5,327 nucleotides of DNA from NCBI GenBank assembly GCA_039679945.1, contig JBDKTY010000012.1, positions 1 to 5,327 of the forward strand. Direction: 5' to 3'. The DNA comes from SbD1 sp039679945 (GTDB lineage Bacteria > Desulfobacterota > Syntrophobacteria > Syntrophobacterales > Syntrophobacteraceae). This document shows positions 1 through 5,327 of the stretch, in pieces. Position numbers and translations under genes: made by a program. Position 1 is the first letter of the stretch; every line of letters starts with the position of its first letter. The notes below the pieces were generated by a model that ran no database searches, had not been told where the DNA came from, and worked only from the letters and a program-made list of their open reading frames with translations.

Positions 1-53
1 TGGTAGCGCGCGGTATCGGTTACGACGCCGTCCAAATCCAGGAGTGCCGCCCT
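1..53 (-). other. Start of the fused beta-phosphoglucomutase (HAD) domain
   Basis: Residues 796-812 of the long frame read RAALLDLDGVVTDTARY. This matches HAD motif I of beta-phosphoglucomutases (F-D-L-D-G-V-[IV]-T-D-T-A-x-x-H). The final incomplete codon, CA, fits the usual histidine. Only about 17 of an expected 210-220 residues are inside the window, so cap-domain residues and HAD motifs II-IV cannot be checked. The join to the GH65 C-terminal domain is tight: the last beta-strand (around SAVLSLEP) is followed by only about three residues before the HAD strand. There is no stop codon and no convincing internal start with a ribosome binding site, which argues for a true fusion rather than two genes. 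Confidence 0.85.
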
Positions 54-2438
54 TAAGGCTGGCTCCAGTGACAGTACCGCTGATTCGCCGGATTTCAGGA
101 TAACCTTTTGTTTTCTATGCAAAAATGTAAGGGCCCCGGAGTTCCTCAATCCACCGCCCGTCTCGGCACTGGCTGAACCGCCGCTTCTGGACGCCTCTTC
201 AAGCGAGTATTTTACTTCACTCGTTCCAATGTCTATGGACAGTTTCACGGGACCAAGCTGCAGGCCAAACGCGAGTCTCCGCCAGCCCGCAGGCAGTCTC
301 GGATTGAAGGAGTATCTGATTTCCCCTTCGGCAGAGGCCCTGTCACGGAACCCCGCGAATCCGTATACGACAGAGAGCCAACTGCCCGCCATGGCGGCCG
401 TATGGATGCCATCCCTGCTGTTTCCGTGCATGTCATCGAGGTCCATGCGCACGGTCTTCATGAAGTAGTCGAGCGCTGCCTCGCTGTTCCCTGTCTCCGA
501 GGCCATGATGCTCTGGATACAGTGCGAGAGCGAAGAATCCCCTGTCGTCAATGGCTCGTAGAATCTGAAATTTCTTTTCTTCTCAGCCAGCGTGAATTGC
601 TCCGGAAGCAGAAACTGTGCCAGCACAAGATCCGGCTGCTTGAGAACCTGATGCCGGTAAATGACGAGCGGATGAAAGTGCAGGAGCAAGGGATACTTTT
701 CCGGTGGCGTCTCCGAGAAAGGCCATCTCTCTTTCTGCATAAACGAATCGTCCTGGGCATAAATGCCAGTCTTGGGGTCATAAGGCACATACACCGAGCC
801 GGCGGCATTCCGCCACCCTTCAATTTCGTCATCTTCGAGTGCCGTTTTTCGTCTCAGGCTCTCGAAAGAGTCCGGCCTTTCCCCTTGCATCGCCCGCAGG
901 ATTCGCACCGCAAAGTACAGATTATTCCTCGCCATCAGGTTGGTGTAGGCGTTGTTGTTCACAAGGGCGGTATATTCATCGGGGCCGGTCACTTCATCGA
1001 TCCTGAACCGCCCGTCATCGCCGTAATGCCCCAAGGATACCCACAACCGCGCCGTTTCCACGGCAACCTCCGCGACGGGCCCATACAGAAATTCGGCATC
1101 TCCTGTAACCTCACAGTATTTTTCCATCGCGTATACAATGTCGGCGTTGATATGATACTGGGCCGTGCCTGCCGGATAGTACGCACTGGTCTCCTCTCCG
1201 TCTATGGTGCGCCATGGGAAAAGTGCCCCTTTTTCGGTCATGGTTTCTGCCCGGAGACGGGCCTTGTCCAGGAGCGAATACCTGTATTCGAGCAGCCTGC
1301 GCGCAAATTCGGGCTTCGTGTAAGTAAAAAACGGGCAGACATAGATTTCCGTATCCCAGAAATAGTGTCCCTCATACCCTTCCCCCGTGAGGCCCTTTGC
1401 CGCGATGCTGGTTTTGCCGTTGCGCCCTGACGACTGAAGGACATGGAAAAGATTGAACCGCAGCGCCTGCTGGATATCGGGCCCACCCTCCACTATCACG
1501 TCGGCACAGTTCCAGAAATCCGCTAAAAACTCCCGCTGTTCGCGCTGAAGCTCTTCGAATCCATCCCGCGAAGCATTGATGAGTTCTTCATGCGCCGATT
1601 GCCACAGCAAAGCTTCCTCGCCAGCGGAGGCCATCCGGTAGGCCATGTACTTTATTAAAACGATCCGCTCGCCAGGCCTCGCCGCCCCTTCCCAGCGCTG
1701 AACCGCGGACGACGCCTCCGCAGTGGCGGAAAGCGCCATGGTTTCCGGGCCATAGAAGGCGTGTGTTACTTGAGCGGTAGCGGCGAGCCCGCTGTTTTTT
1801 GTCGCAATGAGAAGTCTGGATTCCGATTCATTGCATTCGAGTCTGGTTATGGAATAGGCGGCCCTGCTTATCTTGGAACCTACGCGCGGATCGCTCTCCG
1901 CCCATCTGTTGGTCGCCATGCCCTCGACCCTGCTCTCGAGCCTGACCGCAACCGGTCTTCCGTCAGGGGTGTCAATCACGCGCGCTTCATATCTGATCGC
2001 GCCGATGCTCTCGCGTTCCAGGCTCACCAGCCGGCTGGATATCACCTCAATCAGGGCGCGGTTGGGGAGCATGGCCCTGACCGAACGGATCAGCACACCA
2101 TTGCGAAGGTCCAGGTACCTCTCGTAAGACTGAATCTCGGCGCTGTCCAGGAGGAATTCCTCACCACCAACGGATATCGTGATGATTTTCGCGTCGGGAA
2201 GATTCAGTATCGTTTCATGGTTTTCCGCATATCCATAGGCTGTCTCACCATACGCGATGGGCTCTTTCTCGAAGAAGCCATTGATGTAGGTACCCCTGTG
2301 GAATGCCGGAATCTTCTCCTCAAAATCTCCCCGGAGCCCCAGATTCCCGTTCCCAAGCGCGAAAAGAGTCTCGTATTTCTCTATCTGATGAATATCATAG
2401 CCAGGTTCGGCAATTCTCCATTCTTCATAGTCAGGCAT
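1..2438 (-). CDS. GH65 disaccharide phosphorylase fused to beta-phosphoglucomutase (3' end beyond window)
   Basis: This is a large cytoplasmic bifunctional enzyme, open for 812 codons from ATG at 2436-2438 to the left edge with no stop. Residues 1 to about 270 look like the GH65 N-terminal beta-sandwich, with the family opening E23-F39 (ETLFALGNGNLGLRGDF). The (alpha/alpha)6 barrel follows: GHYFWDTEI around W361-D362-E364, FPWRT at 407-411, YYPAGTAQYHINADI at 420-433, and GPDEYT with E488 as the expected general acid. K600-Q601 and H679 (GIHTAAMAG) fit the conserved phosphate/sugar pocket. A small C-terminal beta domain ends near residue 793. Then comes ALLDLDGVVTDTARY, the HAD start of beta-phosphoglucomutase, with D801 as nucleophile and D803 as acid/base. 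Family knowledge: GH65 phosphorylases release beta-glucose 1-phosphate, which this mutase converts to glucose 6-phosphate. The YPAGTAQYHIN loop resembles kojibiose or trehalose phosphorylases rather than maltose phosphorylase; the true linkage is unknown. Motifs in all domains share one frame, so no frameshift is seen. Confidence 0.93.
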   Translation of the reverse strand, partial: MPDYEEWRIAEPGYDIHQIEKYETLFALGNGNLGLRGDFEEKIPAFHRGTYINGFFEKEPIAYGETAYGYAENHETILNLPDAKIITISVGGEEFLLDSAEIQSYERYLDLRNGVLIRSVRAMLPNRALIEVISSRLVSLERESIGAIRYEARVIDTPDGRPVAVRLESRVEGMATNRWAESDPRVGSKISRAAYSITRLECNESESRLLIATKNSGLAATAQVTHAFYGPETMALSATAEASSAVQRWEGAARPGERIVLIKYMAYRMASAGEEALLWQSAHEELINASRDGFEELQREQREFLADFWNCADVIVEGGPDIQQALRFNLFHVLQSSGRNGKTSIAAKGLTGEGYEGHYFWDTEIYVCPFFTYTKPEFARRLLEYRYSLLDKARLRAETMTEKGALFPWRTIDGEETSAYYPAGTAQYHINADIVYAMEKYCEVTGDAEFLYGPVAEVAVETARLWVSLGHYGDDGRFRIDEVTGPDEYTALVNNNAYTNLMARNNLYFAVRILRAMQGERPDSFESLRRKTALEDDEIEGWRNAAGSVYVPYDPKTGIYAQDDSFMQKERWPFSETPPEKYPLLLHFHPLVIYRHQVLKQPDLVLAQFLLPEQFTLAEKKRNFRFYEPLTTGDSSLSHCIQSIMASETGNSEAALDYFMKTVRMDLDDMHGNSRDGIHTAAMAGSWLSVVYGFAGFRDRASAEGEIRYSFNPRLPAGWRRLAFGLQLGPVKLSIDIGTSEVKYSLEEASRSGGSASAETGGGLRNSGALTFLHRKQKVILKSGESAVLSLEPALRAALLDLDGVVTDTARY

Positions 2439-2441
2439 TAC

Positions 2442-3473
2442 TCAAATTCTCCCGCAGGATTCTCTCTTCGCAAGTATTGTCGGGAGAATGATGCGTTCTT
2501 TTCCCCGCGATCTGGATTCATGCGGAGATGTAATTTCCTGAATGAGCAGTCTGGCGGCGGCTTCTCCCAATCCTACGCTTGGCTGGGCTACGGTTGTCAG
2601 AGCCGGATTGAGGTATCTCGAAAGATAGTCATCATCAAACCCTGCAATGGAGATGTCTTCCGGAATGGACAGCCCCGCATCGAGAATGGCCTGCATCGCG
2701 CCATAGGCTACCATGTCGTTACCCGCGAAGACAGCCGTCGGCCTGTCGCTCAGACCGAGCAGTTTTTGCATGGCGCCATATCCTGATTCTTCAGAAAAGT
2801 CCGCTACTTCTACATACTCCGGTCTCTGAGGGATCCCCTTCTCATACAAAATCTGCGTATAGGCCTCCAGCCTGTGTGCTGCCGCGTAGAACGTAAGGGG
2901 CGCGTGGGCTATCATCGCGATCTTTCTGTGCCCGAGCGAGACGAGATACTTCACCATCTCCCGGGCAGCGGCAATGTTGTCAATGTCCACCTGCGGGACA
3001 GAGAGCCCTTCTATGGAGCCAATCACCACTAAAGGGACTCTCGCCACCTCCAGTTCCTGTATTCCGGGGTCATCGGTGTGTGTATTCATCAGGATGATTC
3101 CATCGAGCCCTGCCGAACGGACCAAGTCGAGATAATTCACCTTTTCCTTCCGCAGAGGCTGAAAATCCAGTCTGCAGTGCCGCTTGTTCAGGACTAATGC
3201 CATTCCCTCTATCAGCCGGAAAAGATAGGCATCGCTGAAAACGGAACTGGAATAGCTGATGAAAAATCCGATTGAGTAGTGGGTCTTTTTCGCAAGGCTT
3301 ATGGCATTCATATCCGGAACATATTTCAGCGCCTCAACCGCCTGCAGGACGCGCTGACGCGTTGCTTCGCTTATGTGCTTCCCCTGGATGTTGTTGAGGA
3401 TGAACGAGACGGTTGTCCTGGAAACACCTGCCATCTTTGCCACATCCGATGCTGAAACTGACTGTTTTTTCAT
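2442..3473 (-). CDS. LacI-family transcriptional repressor
   Basis: This 343-residue protein has the usual length for the family. Residues 7-28 form the helix-turn-helix (SASDVAKMAGVSRTTVSFILNN), with the recognition helix around S18-L26. Residues 51-63 (YVPDMNAISLAKK) are the hinge, with L60 at the place of the minor-groove-intercalating leucine. Residues from about 66 onward form the periplasmic-binding-protein-like effector domain, including the late motifs FAGNDMVAYGAM, IPEDISIAGFDDD and NPALTTVAQP. It is expected to act as a dimer that leaves its operator when a sugar or sugar phosphate binds; the ligand cannot be read from the sequence. Its place between the permease and phosphorylase genes suggests that it controls this operon and itself. 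Oddities: I58 replaces the common hinge arginine, and F24 replaces the usual Arg in TVSR. The stop lies one codon upstream of, and in frame with, the start of the phosphorylase. Confidence 0.95.
   Translation of the reverse strand: MKKQSVSASDVAKMAGVSRTTVSFILNNIQGKHISEATRQRVLQAVEALKYVPDMNAISLAKKTHYSIGFFISYSSSVFSDAYLFRLIEGMALVLNKRHCRLDFQPLRKEKVNYLDLVRSAGLDGIILMNTHTDDPGIQELEVARVPLVVIGSIEGLSVPQVDIDNIAAAREMVKYLVSLGHRKIAMIAHAPLTFYAAAHRLEAYTQILYEKGIPQRPEYVEVADFSEESGYGAMQKLLGLSDRPTAVFAGNDMVAYGAMQAILDAGLSIPEDISIAGFDDDYLSRYLNPALTTVAQPSVGLGEAAARLLIQEITSPHESRSRGKERIILPTILAKRESCGRI
2449..2453 (-). promoter_or_regulatory. Ribosome binding site of the GH65 fusion gene
   Basis: GGGAG lies within the last codons of the LacI gene on the minus strand, ten bases before the ATG at 2436-2438. 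The spacing is slightly long but workable. Because it sits inside the LacI reading frame and the LacI stop is three bases from the start, translation of the two genes is probably coupled. Confidence 0.6.
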
Positions 3474-3475
3474 AA

Positions 3476-3487
3476 CCTCTTATTCCC
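3476..3487 (-). promoter_or_regulatory. Ribosome binding region of the LacI gene
   Basis: The 24-bp gap between the permease stop and the LacI start holds two purine-rich candidates on the minus strand: GGGA, ten bases before the ATG, and AAGAGG, only two bases before it. Neither has ideal spacing, which would suit modest translation of a repressor. Which one is used cannot be decided from the sequence. No hairpin or terminator is seen in this gap. Confidence 0.5.
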
Positions 3488-3497
3488 ACAGGATGTA

Positions 3498-4370
3498 TTA
3501 TTCCTTGACCGAGCCAGCAAGGACACCTTTCACGAAATATTTCTGAAGCGCAAAGAATACGATGAGAGGCAGTACCATCGATATGAAGGCCGCCGCGGTC
3601 AGATATTCCCAGCCACCACCATAGGAGTTGACCATATTGCTGATAGTTACCGTCATCGGTGCCACGTCAGGAGTCCCCCCCAAGTAAATCAAGGCGATCA
3701 GAAGATCGTTCCAAACCCACATAAACTGGAAAATAGCCAGAGATGCTATGGCCGGAATCGAAGTAGGCAGGACAAGTTTCAAGAATATAGTAGGATGAGA
3801 GGCTCCGTCTATCTGTGCCGATTCAATCAGTGATCTTGGAAGTTGGGCTATGAAATTCCTCAAAAGATAAATCGCAAAAGGGAGGCCATATGCGGTATGC
3901 GCCAACCAGATGCCGACAAAGCTCCCCGTAAGACCCACCTTGTTGAACAATCGGAGTATCGGAATCATTGTCATCTGAAGCGGAACGACCAGCAGTGCGA
4001 TAATCATAAGATACAGTGTCTTTCTGAAAGGAAAACGCATCCAGGCGAACGCATATGCGGCGCAGGCACCTATAAAAATCGGCATTAACGTTGAGGGAAC
4101 GGCTATCAGCAAGCTGTTCACAAAACTCCTGCCCATGTTTCCCCGTGTGAGCACATACGCGTAATTTTCGAGAGTAAAGGAAAACGGAGTCTTGAACGCC
4201 TCCCACCATCCGTTGGTCGCAATCATATTCTTGGGACGAAACGAACTGACCAAAAGCCCTGCCGAGGGAGTTATCCATGCAACACAGATCAGAATCAGAA
4301 TCACGTGGAGCGGGATTCGACCAAGCGCCCGTCTCAAAGGAGTCCTCATGGAACCAGACTTATTAGCCAT
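3498..4370 (-). CDS. Alpha-glucoside-type ABC transporter permease, AglG/GgtD (MalG) family
   Basis: This is a 290-residue inner-membrane subunit of a carbohydrate importer, of normal length for a MalG-type permease. Six hydrophobic segments are visible, at about 20-42, 84-108, 118-140, 150-170, 205-230 and 258-280. The cytoplasmic EAA loop that docks the ATPase is at 183-202 (ESAQIDGAS, then P202), with Ser at the middle position instead of the commoner Ala. The features GLLVSSFRP, AAYAFAWMRFPFRK, WLAHTAYGLPFAIYLLRNF, FQFMWVWNDLL and the C-terminal KGVLAGSVKE resemble the AglG/GgtD subgroup, which serves alpha-glucosides and glucosylglycerol. The start at 4368-4370 is supported by a good Shine-Dalgarno sequence and by the 8-bp overlap with the upstream permease, which implies coupled translation. 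Substrate assignment is inference from subgroup and neighbours. No ATPase gene lies in the window; such systems often borrow a shared MsmK/UgpC-type ATPase. Confidence 0.95.
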   Translation of the reverse strand: MANKSGSMRTPLRRALGRIPLHVILILICVAWITPSAGLLVSSFRPKNMIATNGWWEAFKTPFSFTLENYAYVLTRGNMGRSFVNSLLIAVPSTLMPIFIGACAAYAFAWMRFPFRKTLYLMIIALLVVPLQMTMIPILRLFNKVGLTGSFVGIWLAHTAYGLPFAIYLLRNFIAQLPRSLIESAQIDGASHPTIFLKLVLPTSIPAIASLAIFQFMWVWNDLLIALIYLGGTPDVAPMTVTISNMVNSYGGGWEYLTAAAFISMVLPLIVFFALQKYFVKGVLAGSVKE

Positions 4371-5325
4371 TTCTTTCCTCTGTATTAAAGCGCTTGAGAT
4401 TCATTATCATGACCGGAATTATCGCCACCAGAAGCAGCGTGGCAATCGCGCTCGCCCTGCCGTAGTTCCTGAAATTGAACATTTCCTTGTACATTCTGTT
4501 GGCGATGACCTCGGTTCCCAAGTTGCCGTTGGTCATCACATATACAATGTCGAAGACTTTCAGGACATTTATGATAAGAGTAGTCGCAACCACGGTGATT
4601 GTCGGCATCATGAGAGGCAGGATAATCCTGAAGAATATGGCGATTTCACTGGCACCATCGATTCGGGCAGCTTCCAGGATGTCTTCGCTTATCCCTTTTA
4701 GCCCGGCCGAAAGGATCACCATCGCAAATCCGGTCCACATCCAGATGCCGACCACTATAAGAGCGGCATTGTTGGTGGAACGGTTGAAGAGCCATGCCTT
4801 CGGTTCAAAGTTCGGAAATATCGCAGTCAGTATGGCATTTACCGTTCCGATCTGTGGAGTCCCGGCCGGTCTGAACTCGTACATAAAGCGCCAGATTACG
4901 CCGGCAGCCACGAATGAAATGGCCATGGGAAGAAAAATGCACGTCTTCGCAACAGACTCGTATTTTACCCTGTCGGAAAGAACCGCAATGAGGAGTCCCA
5001 ACACAAGGCATGCTGCCGTAAAAAACACAAGCCAGAGAAGATTGTTCCTGAGAACCACAAGCATCCCTGAATCGGAAAATATATATTTGTAATTCCGCAG
5101 GCCCACAAAATGCTCTGAACGCGCGTCCATGAAGCTCAACACGATGGTATTAATAACCGGATACACAAGAAAAATGATGAGCAGCGATACGGCGGGAAGT
5201 ATCCAGAACCATGGACGCAAGACCCCTGCCGTCTTCCTGCTGGTATGAGTCGCAATTTGCTCCGTGATCATCAGGTACGCCCACAGGAAAACCGGAATCA
5301 CCGCAAGGGCGGCAATTGCCACCAT
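4363..5325 (-). CDS. Alpha-glucoside-type ABC transporter permease, AglF/GgtC (MalF) family (5' end uncertain)
   Basis: This is the partner membrane subunit, 320 residues from the ATG at 5323-5325. Hydrophobic segments lie at about 1-20, 38-62, 92-117, 128-148, 187-209, 240-257 and 293-310. The EAA loop is intact at 218-237 (EAARIDGAS, then P237). The stretches EFRPAGTPQIGTVNAIL (150-166), LKVFDIVYVMTNGNLGTEVI (255-274) and NYGRASAIATLLL (287-299) are characteristic of the AglF/GgtC subgroup, whose members carry an extra N-terminal membrane helix, as here. Only two bases (TT) precede this ATG, so no ribosome binding site can be judged, and the frame stays open to the edge. The real start may therefore lie a few codons further upstream. 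The gene ends inside the start of the next permease. The usual upstream neighbour, an extracellular solute-binding protein, would be outside the window. Confidence 0.93.
   Translation of the reverse strand: MVAIAALAVIPVFLWAYLMITEQIATHTSRKTAGVLRPWFWILPAVSLLIIFLVYPVINTIVLSFMDARSEHFVGLRNYKYIFSDSGMLVVLRNNLLWLVFFTAACLVLGLLIAVLSDRVKYESVAKTCIFLPMAISFVAAGVIWRFMYEFRPAGTPQIGTVNAILTAIFPNFEPKAWLFNRSTNNAALIVVGIWMWTGFAMVILSAGLKGISEDILEAARIDGASEIAIFFRIILPLMMPTITVVATTLIINVLKVFDIVYVMTNGNLGTEVIANRMYKEMFNFRNYGRASAIATLLLVAIIPVMIMNLKRFNTEERNG
4376..4381 (-). promoter_or_regulatory. Ribosome binding site of the AglG-type permease
   Basis: AGAGGA lies on the minus strand inside the 3' end of the upstream permease gene, with GAGG six bases before the ATG at 4368-4370. 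This spacing is close to ideal and decides the start in favour of this ATG over the internal methionine at residue 8. Confidence 0.75.
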
Positions 5326-5327
5326 AA

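Noticed and set aside
402..1430. A 342-codon open frame on the plus strand.
   Set aside because: It lies wholly antisense to the GH65 barrel region, which carries clear catalytic motifs. Its translation is rich in Arg, His and Pro with no recognisable domain, as expected of a shadow frame.
1717..1730. Short inverted repeat TCCGC-AGTG-GCGGA, considered as a hairpin or terminator.
   Set aside because: The stem is only five base pairs, has no T-run after it, and sits inside GH65 coding sequence; it is likely chance.
2658..2665. Palindrome TTCCGGAA, considered as a LacI operator half-core.
   Set aside because: It is inside the LacI coding sequence at a conserved protein motif (IPEDIS), is short, and has no partner copy in an intergenic region.
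1761..2786. A 341-codon open frame on the plus strand crossing the GH65/LacI junction.
   Set aside because: It is antisense to the start of the phosphorylase and the end of LacI, both firmly identified. Its translation shows no family features.
2436..3473. The possibility that TGA is read as a sense codon, fusing LacI and GH65.
   Set aside because: LacI has its normal length and ending, the GH65 gene has its own ATG and ribosome binding site, and tryptophan is encoded by TGG throughout.
3823..4278. A 151-codon minus-strand frame inside the AglG-type permease.
   Set aside because: It is a shifted frame of the permease gene and shows no domain or separate ribosome binding site.
4192..5092. 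Overlapping plus-strand open frames opposite the AglF-type permease (169 and 205 codons).
   Set aside because: They are antisense to a permease with an intact EAA loop and subgroup motifs; their translations look like reversed membrane-protein codons and not real proteins.

Overview
The window is a compact, single-strand (minus) stretch of a bacterial carbohydrate-use operon. Every base except a few short junctions is coding, and the genes run from right to left. In transcription order they are: an AglF/GgtC-type sugar ABC permease (4363-5325, its start close to the window edge), an AglG/GgtD-type partner permease (3498-4370, overlapping the first by 8 bp), a LacI-family repressor (2442-3473), and a very long open frame that begins at 2438 and runs off the left edge. 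This last frame is a family 65 glycoside phosphorylase which continues, without a stop codon, into the start of a beta-phosphoglucomutase-type HAD domain.

The genes make a coherent pathway. The two permeases would form the membrane channel of an importer for an alpha-linked glucoside. The solute-binding protein presumably lies upstream, outside the window, and the ATPase is not visible. The imported disaccharide would be cut with inorganic phosphate by the GH65 module to glucose plus beta-glucose 1-phosphate. The fused HAD module would turn beta-glucose 1-phosphate into glucose 6-phosphate for glycolysis. The LacI protein, encoded between transport and catabolism, is the likely substrate-responsive repressor of the operon. 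The gene content resembles the E. coli ycj cluster (permeases YcjO/YcjP, kojibiose phosphorylase YcjT, beta-phosphoglucomutase YcjU, LacI-type YcjW), but here phosphorylase and mutase are one polypeptide.

The organism is a bacterium of roughly middle G+C content (estimated by eye at slightly above 50%). Gene order and phosphorolytic sugar use fit a fermentative, probably anaerobic, lineage, but the sequence alone does not place it in a phylum. No RNA genes, mobile elements, CRISPR arrays, promoters or convincing terminators are visible. All gaps between genes are 24 bp or less, so the promoter and operator must lie to the right of the window. The most notable point is the phosphorylase-mutase fusion, together with a Ser/Gly-rich insertion shortly before the join.
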